NCBI RefSeq assembly: GCF_017744015.1
Contig: NZ_JAGHRA010000018.1
Location: 1-64,000, forward strand
Length of the DNA: 64,000 bases
Origin: Paracoccus sp. R12_2
GTDB taxonomy: Bacteria; Pseudomonadota; Alphaproteobacteria; Rhodobacterales; Rhodobacteraceae
Direction: 5' to 3'
Shown here: positions 17,246-26,194 of the stretch, piece by piece
Layout: each line of letters starts with the position of its first letter
Numbering within the stretch: position 1 is the first letter of the stretch
Notes under the pieces: generated by a model
The model's database searches: none
The model's input: only the letters and a program-made list of their open reading frames with translations
What the model was told of the DNA's origin: nothing
Translations under genes and position numbers: made by a program

Positions 17246-18328
17246 TCAGGAATAGGGGATTCCCCAATCCTTCTCGGCCACGGCCCCCCAGTGGCGCGGA
17301 TCGGTGGCGTTGTCTTTGTTGATGACAAATGGCGGGATGATAAGTGTTGGGCCGGTCTTGCCCTCGACAATCTCGCCCTTTTCCCAAAAGTATTTCTGGT
17401 TCTCGTATGTGCCGATTGGCACTGCCTCGCCCTTGAGGGCATGCTTGACAATCATCTCGACCGCGATCTCGCCATAGGCGATGGGATCCTGCGAGACGCA
17501 TGCGTCCATATAGCCCTCCTGAATCCATTGCAGGGCAACAGGCTCGCCGTCGATATTGACGAAGATGACATGGCCGTCCTCGTCCACCTTCTTCCAGCGG
17601 CCCTTTTGCTGCAACGCCGTGGCGATGCCGCGTGCGGGCGAATCCGAAGGCGCATGCACAGCGTCCAGATCGGGGAACTCCGATAGGGTGGACAGCGTCA
17701 CCGACAGCATCTGCTCAAGCTGGCCTTCAGTCGGGCGCTCAAGATAGTTGATCTCGGGATATTGCGCGAAGACGGAATCCATTCCCTCCTTGCGCAACCG
17801 CCAGGCTACCGAAGCCAGCGCGCCATAGCAGTTCAACACCGTGCCCTTGGGGCTGCCGTGCTTCTTGACAAGGCGGTCCACAATCTCTTGCGCGGCCATC
17901 ACGCCGCCCTGGAAGTTGTCGAAGCTGACGGTGATAGCGACATCGCCGCCATCGGCGGGCGTGTCGATGATACCGACCGGGATGTTCTGGCGATTATATC
18001 GCCGGATCGCCGAAACAATAGCCTGGCTGTCGATCGGATCCGAGATGATGGCCGAGGGCTGGGACAAGAGCAGGCTTTGCCATTGCTCAAGCTGGCGTGT
18101 ATTGTCGAAATTGGCGTTGGTGGCTTGGAACTGACCCCCGGCGGCCGCGACGGCGCGCTTGACCGCCTCCTCCTGGATCACGAAGAAATAGTAGCCGAGG
18201 CTCTTGTTCGAATAGGGAATCGAAAGGGCGTTCTGCGCAAAAGCGCCCGGCCCCATCATTGCCCCAAGCCCCATCGCTGCACTCCCCGCAAGCACATTGC
18301 GCCGACTTATTCCGATCTCTTTAGTCAT
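17246..18328 (-). CDS. Sugar ABC transporter periplasmic binding protein
   Basis: About 360 residues. The N-terminus (KEIGISRRNVLAGSAAMGLGAMMGPGAFAQ) has a twin-arginine pair before a weak hydrophobic core and an AFA-Q cleavage site, so Tat export is likely. The body is a Peripla_BP_4 sugar-binding fold, with SDPIDSQAIVSAIRRYNRQ in the first lobe and DAVHAPSDSPARGIATALQQ in the second. CTGGGAGGATGTC precedes ATG 18328. It is the first gene of its operon; a TATAGTATTACTAGA operator candidate lies 26 bases upstream. Confidence 0.9.
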   Translation of the reverse strand: MTKEIGISRRNVLAGSAAMGLGAMMGPGAFAQNALSIPYSNKSLGYYFFVIQEEAVKRAVAAAGGQFQATNANFDNTRQLEQWQSLLLSQPSAIISDPIDSQAIVSAIRRYNRQNIPVGIIDTPADGGDVAITVSFDNFQGGVMAAQEIVDRLVKKHGSPKGTVLNCYGALASVAWRLRKEGMDSVFAQYPEINYLERPTEGQLEQMLSVTLSTLSEFPDLDAVHAPSDSPARGIATALQQKGRWKKVDEDGHVIFVNIDGEPVALQWIQEGYMDACVSQDPIAYGEIAVEMIVKHALKGEAVPIGTYENQKYFWEKGEIVEGKTGPTLIIPPFVINKDNATDPRHWGAVAEKDWGIPYS

Positions 18329-18353
18329 GACATCCTCCCAGGTGGTTCGTGAA

Positions 18354-18368
18354 TATAGTATTACTAGA
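18354..18368. promoter_or_regulatory. Candidate operator of the second RpiR regulator
   Basis: TATAGT-ATT-ACTAGA lies just upstream of the binding-protein start. It matches the perfect palindrome TGTAGT-TTC-ACTACA at 24045 in the core TAGTnnnACTA. RpiR/HexR-type proteins are known to use TGTARTnnnnYTACA-like sites. Confidence 0.55.
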
Positions 18369-18517
18369 TAATTGACGATTCTGTCAAGCGACGTCACATT
18401 GGAATCCACTTCTTCCGGCCGTGATTCCTGGCGTTAACTAACAAAAAATATAGGAAAATAGTAAGTTCCGGTGACGCCCCGCGCGAACTCCGCCCGCGCA
18501 GGCGCTTTTTACGGGCA

Positions 18518-18532
18518 TGAAGTTTTACTAGA
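18518..18532. promoter_or_regulatory. Candidate operator of the second RpiR regulator (weaker)
   Basis: TGAAGT-TTT-ACTAGA lies immediately after the rpiA stop codon and about 190 bases upstream of the binding-protein start. It keeps the AGTnnnACTA core but the left arm is degenerate. It could be a second site for the transporter promoter. Confidence 0.35.
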
Positions 18533-19240
18533 TCAGCGCATCGTCACATAGGACGAGCCGTCGAAGCAGCCGACGACCATCCCAACGGCCTCACGGGTGA
18601 AAAGACCGTTCTCAACCACGCCGGGAATACGGTTCAGTTCGATCTCCAAAGGAGCCGGATCGGCGATAACCGGGCCGCAATGACAATCGAGGATGAAATT
18701 GCCGCTATCCGTGACCACCGGCTGGCCGTCGCGCATCCGCCGCTCGATCCGGGCGTTTTCGATGCCGTGCCGGGTCAGGGTGCGCGCCACCATGCGCTCG
18801 GTCTGTTTCCAGGCAAACTGCACGACCTCGACCGGAAGGGGAAACCTGCCCAGGCTATCCACGATCTTGGTCTCGTCGCACACGCAGATCATCCGCTTCG
18901 AGGCGTGGGCAATGATCTTTTCCCACAGCAGGCAGGCGCCGCCGCCCTTTATCATCTTGAAGCTGCGGTCTATCTCGTCCGGGCCGTCCACGGTCAGGTC
19001 CAACTCTCCGATGTCGTTCGGGTCGGTGATCTCGATCCCGACCTCGCGCGCCACGTCGATGGTCGAGCGCGAGGTCGTTGTGCAGGCCAGCTTCAACCCT
19101 TCAGCCACATGTTTGCCCAGTTCCCGCACGAAGAAATGTGACGTGGTGCCCGAGCCGAGGCCCAGCTTCATCCCGTCATGGATGAAATCCTGGATCACGC
19201 GGCGCCCCGCGACTTTCTTGGCTTCGTCCTGCTGACTCAT
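18533..19240 (-). CDS. rpiA: Ribose-5-phosphate isomerase A
   Basis: A 235-residue RpiA enzyme that interconverts ribose 5-phosphate and ribulose 5-phosphate. The diagnostic motifs are present: GLGSGTTSHFFV phosphate loop, DGPDEID with the catalytic Asp, and KGGGACLLWEKI with the catalytic Glu nearby. GGGAGGAGGCGAAA precedes ATG 19240. It follows the RpiR regulator gene by 45 bases in the leftward operon ALDH-xylB-HAD-rpiR-rpiA. Its presence next to a xylulokinase gene supports entry of pentoses into the pentose phosphate pathway. Confidence 0.93.
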   Translation of the reverse strand: MSQQDEAKKVAGRRVIQDFIHDGMKLGLGSGTTSHFFVRELGKHVAEGLKLACTTTSRSTIDVAREVGIEITDPNDIGELDLTVDGPDEIDRSFKMIKGGGACLLWEKIIAHASKRMICVCDETKIVDSLGRFPLPVEVVQFAWKQTERMVARTLTRHGIENARIERRMRDGQPVVTDSGNFILDCHCGPVIADPAPLEIELNRIPGVVENGLFTREAVGMVVGCFDGSSYVTMR

Positions 19241-19285
19241 TTTCGCCTCCTCCCGCGCGGACCATGCCGCGCCGCTTCAGGGGTT

Positions 19286-20125
19286 TCAGATCTTGTCGGT
19301 CTGCCAGCTATCCAGCGCGGGAAGCTGGTCAGGGAACTCACTGCCGCTGGCGATCGCGATGCCGGTCACCAGCATGTTAGTGACCAGATGATGATTTAGC
19401 CGCGATGCCAGGGGCGTCATCAGTTCGGTCCGGTCATAAGGCAGCACCGCGATGACTGCGTCCGAGACCCGCGCAAGCGGACTGTCGCCAGCCGCAACCG
19501 AGACCACGCGGGCGCCGCCGGCCCGGGCGGCGGTGGCGACCTCGACCATCTGCTTGGTATGACCGGACTGCGAAAAAATCAGCGCGACGTCGCCGGGGCG
19601 AGCGCTTTCCGCATGCATCCATTGCCGCTGCTTGCCCAACAGCGCCTGGCAGCGCATTCTCAGGCGCTGGAACTTATGCTCGGCATCCAGCGCATTCACC
19701 TCGGAAATTCCGGTGGCGTAGATGCCCGTCCAGCTTGCCGCCTGCAAAAGCCGCGCCCCCTCTGCTACCTGCTCGGGGTCCAGATCCTCAGCCAGCCGCT
19801 GGACCGCATTCAGAGAATTGCGGCACGTCTTGCGGACGATATTGGCAATGCTGTCCTGCGGGGTGATCTGCTCATAGGCGAAGGGCGCCGAGGGAACGAG
19901 GCTTTGCGCCAGATTGAGCTTGAAGTCCTGATAGCCCTCGAAGCCGAAGCGGCGGCAGAAGCGCATGATCGTAGGATCGCTGACCGAACACAGTTCGGAC
20001 AGCCGTGCCATGCTCATATGAATCACTTCCGACGGGGCAGTGCCCACGTAATCGGCCACCCGCCGCTCGGCCGGGCGCATTTCTTCGCGTTCGTGCAGGA
20101 TGCGTTGCAACAGGCTAACGGTCAC
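19286..20125 (-). CDS. RpiR-family transcriptional regulator
   Basis: A 279-residue regulator with an N-terminal RpiR HTH (MARLSELCSVSDPTIMRFCRRFGFEGYQDFK) and a C-terminal SIS domain (YATGISEVNALDAEHKFQRL; LIFSQSGHTKQMVEVATAARAGG). The start is GTG 20125 after AAGGAGAAAAAAACA. It sits inside the pentose operon, and palindromes with a TAGTnnnACTA-like core at 18354, 23862 and 24045 are its likely operators, giving feedback control of the operon and the divergent FAH operon. A phosphopentose ligand is likely but not shown. Confidence 0.9.
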   Translation of the reverse strand: MTVSLLQRILHEREEMRPAERRVADYVGTAPSEVIHMSMARLSELCSVSDPTIMRFCRRFGFEGYQDFKLNLAQSLVPSAPFAYEQITPQDSIANIVRKTCRNSLNAVQRLAEDLDPEQVAEGARLLQAASWTGIYATGISEVNALDAEHKFQRLRMRCQALLGKQRQWMHAESARPGDVALIFSQSGHTKQMVEVATAARAGGARVVSVAAGDSPLARVSDAVIAVLPYDRTELMTPLASRLNHHLVTNMLVTGIAIASGSEFPDQLPALDSWQTDKI

Positions 20126-20144
20126 TGTTTTTTTCTCCTTGCCA

Positions 20145-20816
20145 CTATCGTGCGGCGGTAGCTTTGCGCTCGTGCTGCAACAAATCCGCCAAACGGGCCA
20201 ACCTGTGGTCCGGCTCTACCTCGACCCCGCCGCCGCCGCCCCATGTCACGGCATAGAACGGCACTTCCGCCGCCTTGGCCGTAGCTTGGTCGACAAGTGT
20301 ATCGCCGACATAGGCCCAGGTGCCGGGCTGAAGCTCCATCGCCTCGGCCACGGCCATCAGGTGGCGGGCATCAGGCTTACAGGCCGGGACCGCATCCGCT
20401 CCCACCGCTGCATCAAACAGATGGGCCAGGCCGAGTTGCTCCAAAACCTTACCCGTCACCGCATGGTTCTTGTTCGTGCAGATGCCAAGCCGCAGCCCGG
20501 CAGCGCGCAAAGCCGCAAGATCCTCGGGGACGTGATCGAAGAATCGGGTCCGTCCAGCGGGATCGTCCAGATAGGTCTGCAGATAACCCTGAAACGCACG
20601 CTCGACCGCCGCGTCGTCGTATGGGATGTCCTGATCGTCTAAAATGTCGGTAATCAGGCGGTGAGGGCCGTTGCCGATGAATCGCTCGACATAGTGGGGG
20701 TCTAGCTGGGGCCAGCCGTTGCCCCGGAAGCCCACGTTCAACGCCGCGGCGATATCGGGGGCGCTGTCGATCAGCGTTCCGTCCAAGTCGAAAACGAAAG
20801 CGGAATAGGTGGGCAT
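20145..20816 (-). CDS. HAD-family phosphatase, phosphoglycolate-phosphatase-like
   Basis: A 223-residue HAD phosphatase. Motif I FDLDGTLIDSAPDI with two Asp is at residue 9, motif II ICTNKN near residue 113, and motif IV YVGDTLVDQATAKAA near residue 175. The length and cap type resemble phosphoglycolate phosphatase. In this operon it may remove a phosphorylated by-product of pentose metabolism. AGGAGCTCGCTTGT precedes ATG 20816. It lies 18 bases from the xylulokinase gene. Confidence 0.85.
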   Translation of the reverse strand: MPTYSAFVFDLDGTLIDSAPDIAAALNVGFRGNGWPQLDPHYVERFIGNGPHRLITDILDDQDIPYDDAAVERAFQGYLQTYLDDPAGRTRFFDHVPEDLAALRAAGLRLGICTNKNHAVTGKVLEQLGLAHLFDAAVGADAVPACKPDARHLMAVAEAMELQPGTWAYVGDTLVDQATAKAAEVPFYAVTWGGGGGVEVEPDHRLARLADLLQHERKATAAR

Positions 20817-20834
20817 ACAAGCGAGCTCCTGCGA

Positions 20835-22340
20835 TTATTGATCGAAGATGGCATCGCCGAGCGCGGCGAAGCTGTCGCTCAGCGCCGGGTAGAGCGAGCA
20901 ATATATCTCATGCGCACGTGCATGGACGCGAGCAGCGGCGCGATCGGGCGTCTCGCGCGTCAGGTCGCGGCAGCATCGCGCAGCGGTCGCCGCGTCCGGC
21001 CAGACCCCCACGGCCAGCCCCGCCACCAGCGCCGCGCCAAAGGCCGCGCCCTCGGCCGCACCTTCGGTGGTCACCACGTCGCAATCGAACATGTCCGCCT
21101 GGATCTGACGCCACAGCGCCGAGCGTGCGCCCCCACCCGAAGCCTTGACGATGCGCCCGTCGATCCCCATCGGCCGCATAAGGGCGTGCATATCGGCGAA
21201 AGCATGCACCACCCCTTCCATCAGGGCACGGGTCAGGTCCGCGCGGCGATGTCGGGCGGTCAGCCCGATGAAGGCCCCGCGCGCCGAAGGATCGGGATGA
21301 GGGCAGCGTTCCCCGTTTAGATAGGGCAGGAACAGAAGGCCCCGCGCGCCGGCAGGGCTTTCGGCCGCCTCAGCCACAAGTTGCTCGAATGGCGGCGCAT
21401 CGGCGCAATGCGTATCGCGATACCAGCTCATCGCGCCACCCGCGTTCAGCGACACGCCCATGCAATGCCACTTGTCGGCGGCGACATTGCAAAACACCTG
21501 CAGCTTGCCGTCGGGATTGTCCTGCGGCGCATCCAGCGCCGCGGCCAGTATCCCTGCCGTGCCCATGGTGGTCTGCAGCTCGCCCGGCGCGATCACGCCC
21601 GAGCCGATGGTCTGGATCACGCTGTCGCCGCCGCCGCCCGCGACCGGAACTCCTTCCTGCAAACCGAAAAGCGCGGCGCCCTTGGCGGAGATTTGGCCGG
21701 TGATTTCTTGCGATTCAAAGACTGGGGGCAACCGGGCCGGGTCGATGCCCGCCATCTCGATCAGCCCCGTCGCCCATTGCCGGCGGCGCACGTCGAAAAG
21801 CCCGGTTCCCGATGCGTCAGAGACCTCGCTGGCCACCTCGCCGGTCAGGCGCAGGCGCAGATAATCCTTGGGGTTCAGCATCAGGGACGTGCGCGCGAAC
21901 AACGCGGGCTCGTGGTTGCGCATCCACAGGATCTTGCCCCCGGTATAGCCGACCAGCATCCGGTTGTTGGTGGCGGCGAGCAAGCCTTCCAGCCCGCCGG
22001 CGGCCTCGGTCAGCGCCGCGCATTCGGTGCCATTGCGCTGGTCGTTCCACAGGATTGCCGGACGCAGCACGCGATGGCCCACATCCAGCGGCGTCAGCCC
22101 GTGCATCTGGCCCGACAAACCAATGCACAGGATCTCGACCCCTGGCACTTTGGCCAGCGCCCCGGCCACGGCCTTGCGCGCGCCTTCGATCCACAATTCG
22201 GGATCCTGCTCGGTCCAGCCCGGGCGCGGCTGGGACAACGGATAGGTCGCGGTATCGGCCGCGAGCACTGCGCCGTCGGTGCCGATCAGAAGCGCTTTGC
22301 ACCCCGAGGTGCCGATGTCGATGCCCAGAAGCGTCTGCAT
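20835..22340 (-). CDS. xylB: Xylulokinase (FGGY carbohydrate kinase)
   Basis: A 501-residue FGGY kinase. The N-terminal ATP-binding motif is GIDIGTSGCKALLIG; GLSGQMHGLTPLD is the XylB-type substrate loop; KASGGGARSALWRQIQADM is the second FGGY signature. It would phosphorylate D-xylulose to xylulose 5-phosphate. The downstream rpiA and the polyol dehydrogenase at 26195 fit a pentitol/pentose route. The stop of the aldehyde dehydrogenase gene is three bases before its start. A related pentulose specificity cannot be excluded. Confidence 0.9.
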   Translation of the reverse strand: MQTLLGIDIGTSGCKALLIGTDGAVLAADTATYPLSQPRPGWTEQDPELWIEGARKAVAGALAKVPGVEILCIGLSGQMHGLTPLDVGHRVLRPAILWNDQRNGTECAALTEAAGGLEGLLAATNNRMLVGYTGGKILWMRNHEPALFARTSLMLNPKDYLRLRLTGEVASEVSDASGTGLFDVRRRQWATGLIEMAGIDPARLPPVFESQEITGQISAKGAALFGLQEGVPVAGGGGDSVIQTIGSGVIAPGELQTTMGTAGILAAALDAPQDNPDGKLQVFCNVAADKWHCMGVSLNAGGAMSWYRDTHCADAPPFEQLVAEAAESPAGARGLLFLPYLNGERCPHPDPSARGAFIGLTARHRRADLTRALMEGVVHAFADMHALMRPMGIDGRIVKASGGGARSALWRQIQADMFDCDVVTTEGAAEGAAFGAALVAGLAVGVWPDAATAARCCRDLTRETPDRAAARVHARAHEIYCSLYPALSDSFAALGDAIFDQ

Positions 22341-22343
22341 GGC

Positions 22344-23825
22344 TCAGGCCCCGACACCGTGATGCAGCCGAACATGCTTGAAGTTGAAATATTCAAGCAG
22401 CCCTTCGCGCCCGTGCTCATAGCCGACGCCGCTTTGCTTTCGGCCGCCATAGGGAGCGTTCATGATCCCGGCGTCGACATTGTTGATCGCCACATTGCCG
22501 TAGTCCAGCCCCGCAGACAGGACATGGATCTCGGCCAGATCACGGGCATAAACGTAAGAGGCCAGCCCATAGGGCGTGTCGTTCGCCAATTCGACGGCCT
22601 CGGCCAGGTCGTCATAGACCGCGACGCCGACCAGTGGACCGAAGGTTTCCTCGCTCATCACCAACATCTCATGCGTGCAATCGGCGACCACGGTTGGACG
22701 GAAGAAGTGTCCCTTGGCATATTCCGAGCCCTCGGGCGCCTTGCCACCCGCAACCAGCCGCGCGCCTTGTGCCACCGCGTCCGCCAGATGGGTTCGCGTC
22801 TTGGTCAGTGGCTCAGCCGAAGCCATGGCACCCAGATCTGCCGCCGGATGCGTCAATCCATTATCCACGCTGAGCGCATCCGCCGCCTGCCCCAACCCCG
22901 CCAGGAATTCCTCATAGACCGAGCGGTGGACGTAGATCCGGTTGATGGCGATGCAGATCTGGCCGCAATTGCGAAAGCTACGGCGGGCCGCGCCCTTGAC
23001 CGCCGCCGCGATATCTGCACTGGCGGTCACGATCATCGGACAATTGCCCCCCAATTCCAGCGATAGCCGCTTTACCTGCGGGCAGCTTTGCTGGATGTGC
23101 AAGCCGACCGCGCTGGAGCCAGTGAAGGCAATCTTATCCACCTGCGGATGCTCGACCAGCGCTTGCCCGACCTGCGAGCCCTTGCCGGTCAGCACGTTGA
23201 CGACGCCTGCAGGAATCCCGGCCTCTAGGCATTTTTCGGCAATCGCCAGCGCGGTGAAGGGGGTGATCTCGGCAGGCTTAATGACGATGGTGCAACCCGA
23301 TGCAAGGCTGGCGCACAGTTTCCAGCCGACCAGTTCTGCCGGATAGTTCCAGGGCGTGATCGCGCCCACGACGCCGATGGGTTCGCGCACCACGAGGCTT
23401 TGAAAGCCGGGTTGTTCGTTCGGAACGATCTCGCCATGCACGCGGGTCGCCTCTTCGGCGTAGAAATGGCACGCCTCGGCCAGCTTCAGGATCTCGCCCC
23501 TGGCCTCGTTGACCGGCTTTCCCTGCTCGGCGGTCATGATGCGCGCCATGGCCAGCGCATCGGCGACGATCAGGTCACCCAAACGATGCAGCGCAGTGGC
23601 GCGCGCCTTGGGTAGTTCCGCGGCCCAAGGGCGGAAGGCGCGGCGGGCGGCCTGCACGGCGGCCTCGATTTCGGCCTCGGTTGCAGCGGCAATGTGGCCG
23701 ATGGTCTCGCCCGTTGCCGGATCCTCGACCGGCAGGCGATTGCCCGCGCCAGGACGTAGCGCGCCATCGATGAAGAGCATGCAGTCCAGTCGGCCTATCG
23801 ATTCCAGAATGGATTGATCTGTCAT
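22344..23825 (-). CDS. NAD(P)-dependent aldehyde dehydrogenase (succinate-semialdehyde-dehydrogenase-like)
   Basis: A 493-residue aldehyde dehydrogenase. It has TPWNYP (158-162), the catalytic Glu257 in LELGGNCP and the nucleophile Cys291 in NCGQICIA. Overall it resembles the succinate-semialdehyde/glycolaldehyde group rather than the KGSADH at 13106. A role in oxidising an aldehyde formed during pentose breakdown is likely; the substrate is open. It is the first gene of the operon running leftwards to rpiA, with GGGAG before the ATG and an operator candidate 37 bases upstream. Confidence 0.88.
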   Translation of the reverse strand: MTDQSILESIGRLDCMLFIDGALRPGAGNRLPVEDPATGETIGHIAAATEAEIEAAVQAARRAFRPWAAELPKARATALHRLGDLIVADALAMARIMTAEQGKPVNEARGEILKLAEACHFYAEEATRVHGEIVPNEQPGFQSLVVREPIGVVGAITPWNYPAELVGWKLCASLASGCTIVIKPAEITPFTALAIAEKCLEAGIPAGVVNVLTGKGSQVGQALVEHPQVDKIAFTGSSAVGLHIQQSCPQVKRLSLELGGNCPMIVTASADIAAAVKGAARRSFRNCGQICIAINRIYVHRSVYEEFLAGLGQAADALSVDNGLTHPAADLGAMASAEPLTKTRTHLADAVAQGARLVAGGKAPEGSEYAKGHFFRPTVVADCTHEMLVMSEETFGPLVGVAVYDDLAEAVELANDTPYGLASYVYARDLAEIHVLSAGLDYGNVAINNVDAGIMNAPYGGRKQSGVGYEHGREGLLEYFNFKHVRLHHGVGA

Positions 23826-23861
23826 GGTTCTGGCAACTCCCTCGTCCTCATGACGCTAAAA

Positions 23862-23876
23862 TATAGCATAACTAGC
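23862..23876. promoter_or_regulatory. Candidate RpiR operator for the pentose operon
   Basis: TATAGC-ATA-ACTAGC lies just upstream of the aldehyde dehydrogenase ATG, followed at once by a partly overlapping ACTAGCTACTAGC. It resembles 18354-18368 and 24045-24059. It lies in the 253-base divergent promoter region. Confidence 0.5.
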
Positions 23877-24044
23877 TACTAGCAAGGGGGATTGTGAAAG
23901 GTCGCCCGTGACGGGTGTATAGCCCGTCCGCAGAATGTTACTCATATATTTGTTTATAATTATTAAATTCGGATCTCTGATGACGATACGAAAATTTCCG
24001 TCACCATTCCACACGAACCTTCTTGACGAGAATCTATCATAATA

Positions 24045-24059
24045 TGTAGTTTCACTACA
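24045..24059. promoter_or_regulatory. RpiR/HexR-type operator, perfect palindrome
   Basis: TGTAGT-TTC-ACTACA is a perfect six-base inverted repeat ending 19 bases before the FAH-family gene start. The form TGTAGTnnnACTACA is the known site type of HexR-like RpiR proteins. The nearest RpiR gene (19286) is the likely regulator. Confidence 0.7.
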
Positions 24060-24078
24060 AATCGAGGAGGCGAAACTC

Positions 24079-25221
24079 ATGCTACCCAATTCACCCGAAA
24101 CCGCAAAGCTTGTCGGCCGTATCTGGCGCCCGGGCAAAGGTCCGTGCGTGGTGGTCCTGCGCGATGGTGCCATGATCGACGTTACCGAATCGGTCGTCTC
24201 CATCGCCGATTTCCTGGACGACGATCCGGCAGGCCGTTTCGACGGCCTGACCGGCGAAGCCGTCGGCAGGCCCGAGGAGTTGGTGTTGGACCCGGCGGAA
24301 ATGGGCTATCACGCCGAACGCCCCTGTCTGCTAACGCCGTGCGATTTCCAGGCGCTGAAAGCCTGTGGCGTGACTTTCGCGCAAAGCATGGTAGAGCGGG
24401 TGATCGATGAGCGCACCTCGGGCGATCCGGCCCGCGCAGACCAGTTGCGCCAGCGCATCGGCACGCTGATCGGCGACAGCCTGTCGAGTATCGAGGCAGG
24501 TTCCGAAAAGGCCGCCGAGGTCAAGGCGGCGCTGATCGCCGAGGGACTTTGGTCGCAATATCTGGAAGTCGGCATCGGCCCGGATGCAGAGGTCTTCACC
24601 AAGTCGCAGCCGATGTCGGCAGTCGGCCATGGCGCACAGGTGGGCGTGAACCGCATTTCGGACTGGAACAATCCTGAGCCCGAAGTGGTGCTGGCGGTGG
24701 ACAGCCAAGGCAACATTCGCGGCGCGACACTGGGCAACGACGTAAACCTGCGTGATGTCGAGGGACGCTCGGCCCTATTGCTGGGCAAAGCCAAGGACAA
24801 CAACGCCTCGTGCAGCATCGGTCCGTTCATCCGCCTGTTCGACGATGCCTTCAGCCTTGCCGACATCGAAAACGCCACGCTGACCATGGCCGTCACCGGC
24901 ACCGATGGTTTCCATATGTCCGGTCGCTCGAACATGGCCGAGATCAGCCGCAAGCCCGCCGACCTCGTCGCGCAGACGATGAATAAGTCGCATCAATATC
25001 CCGACGGCTTCATGCTGTTTCTGGGCACCATGTTTGCCCCTACGCAGGACCGCGCCGAGAAGGGATCGGGGTTCACCCACAAACCGGGCGACGTGGTGGA
25101 AATCTCGACCCCACTTCTGGGCGCGCTGCGCAACACGGTCGTCCATTCCGACGAGGCTGCGCCATGGATCTTCGGCACCCGTGCCCTGATGCGCAACTTG
25201 GCCGGACGGGGGCTGCTGTGA
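24079..25221 (+). CDS. Fumarylacetoacetate-hydrolase-family enzyme (sugar-acid dehydratase/hydrolase type)
   Basis: A 380-residue FAH-superfamily protein with a family-specific N-terminal extension. The metal-binding region includes EPEVVLAVDSQG and GNDVNLRDVEGRSALLLGKAKDNNASCSIGPF, where the acidic residues and Lys are typical of the family. Related enzymes dehydrate 2-keto-3-deoxy-pentonates to alpha-ketoglutarate semialdehyde, or cleave 2,4-diketo-3-deoxy sugar acids. The first role would link it to the semialdehyde dehydrogenase at 13106, but this is inference. GAGGAGGCGAAACTC precedes ATG 24079. The next gene overlaps it (GTGA). Confidence 0.85.
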   Translation: MLPNSPETAKLVGRIWRPGKGPCVVVLRDGAMIDVTESVVSIADFLDDDPAGRFDGLTGEAVGRPEELVLDPAEMGYHAERPCLLTPCDFQALKACGVTFAQSMVERVIDERTSGDPARADQLRQRIGTLIGDSLSSIEAGSEKAAEVKAALIAEGLWSQYLEVGIGPDAEVFTKSQPMSAVGHGAQVGVNRISDWNNPEPEVVLAVDSQGNIRGATLGNDVNLRDVEGRSALLLGKAKDNNASCSIGPFIRLFDDAFSLADIENATLTMAVTGTDGFHMSGRSNMAEISRKPADLVAQTMNKSHQYPDGFMLFLGTMFAPTQDRAEKGSGFTHKPGDVVEISTPLLGALRNTVVHSDEAAPWIFGTRALMRNLAGRGLL

Positions 25222-26183
25222 GCGAAGCCGCATTGAAACTAGTCGTCACCGACCAGGCCTTCGGCGATACCCGACACGAACGGGCGGCCGCCACAGCCGC
25301 CGGAGCTACTTTCGCCGAATTTCAGTGTCGCAGCGAGGATGAGGTGCTGGAGGTGGTCCGCGGCGTCCATGCCGTCCTGAACAACTTCGCACCGATGACC
25401 CGGAAGGTGATGGCGGCGATGGCGCCGGGCGCGGTCGTGGTGCGCTATGGCGTGGGCGTCGACAATGTCGATCTGGCCGCCGCGCGGGATCTGGGCGTGC
25501 GCGTTTGCAACGTGCCCGATTACGGCGTGGACGAGGTCGCCGACCATGCCGCCGCGATGACGCTGGCGTTGGCACGCAAGCTGGACAGTTATGACGACGG
25601 CATCCGCGCCGGCGAATGGAAGATCGGCGCGATGGTGGACGGGCTGCGCTCGCTGCGCGACACTACTGTGGGCCTGATCGGGCTGGGCCGGATCGCGCGG
25701 GCATATGCTGCGCGGATGGCCGTATTCGGCTGCCGCATCACCGGCTTCGATCCCTTCATACCCGAGGACCAGATCCGCACTGCCGGCATCTGCCCCCAGC
25801 CCCGCGACGAGGTGGTTGCCAGCGCCAATGTGCTGTCGCTGCATGTCCCGCTGACACCCGAGACGCGACACCTAATCGACGCCGCCGCCATCACCCGGAT
25901 GCCGACTGGCGCGATTCTGATCAACTGCTCGCGCGGCGGACTGGTCGATGAGGACGCGCTGGCCGCGGCGCTGGTTTCCGGGCATCTGTCCGGCGCCGGC
26001 CTCGACGTGTTCGAGAAAGAGCCCCTGCCCGCCGGCTCGCCCTTGCAGCAGGCGCCACATGTGCTCATGTCGCCCCATGCCGCTTTCTACTCGGACGCCT
26101 CGGTCGATGCTCTGCAACGGCTGGCGTCGGAGGAGGCGTTGCGTGGTTTGCGCGGCGAACCTTTGCGCTGCGCACTGACCTGA
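25218..26183 (+). CDS. D-isomer-specific 2-hydroxyacid dehydrogenase
   Basis: About 321 residues. It has the NAD-binding motif GLIGLGRIARAYAARM, the substrate-binding Arg in LINCSRGGLVDEDAL, and the catalytic pair Glu (GLDVFEKEPLP) and His (SPHAAFYSD). It would reduce or oxidise a 2-keto/2-hydroxy acid with NAD(P). The start is GTG 25218, overlapping the FAH stop in GTGA, which implies translational coupling; the frame is open further upstream only as part of the FAH gene. It may act on a keto sugar acid of this pathway. Confidence 0.88.
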   Translation: MSEAALKLVVTDQAFGDTRHERAAATAAGATFAEFQCRSEDEVLEVVRGVHAVLNNFAPMTRKVMAAMAPGAVVVRYGVGVDNVDLAAARDLGVRVCNVPDYGVDEVADHAAAMTLALARKLDSYDDGIRAGEWKIGAMVDGLRSLRDTTVGLIGLGRIARAYAARMAVFGCRITGFDPFIPEDQIRTAGICPQPRDEVVASANVLSLHVPLTPETRHLIDAAAITRMPTGAILINCSRGGLVDEDALAAALVSGHLSGAGLDVFEKEPLPAGSPLQQAPHVLMSPHAAFYSDASVDALQRLASEEALRGLRGEPLRCALT

Positions 26184-26194
26184 GGGAGGTTCGA

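Noticed and set aside
21381-23066. A 561-codon open frame on the plus strand
   Set aside because: It spans the antisense of xylB and the aldehyde dehydrogenase gene; both of those have complete catalytic motifs and overlap-free spacing.
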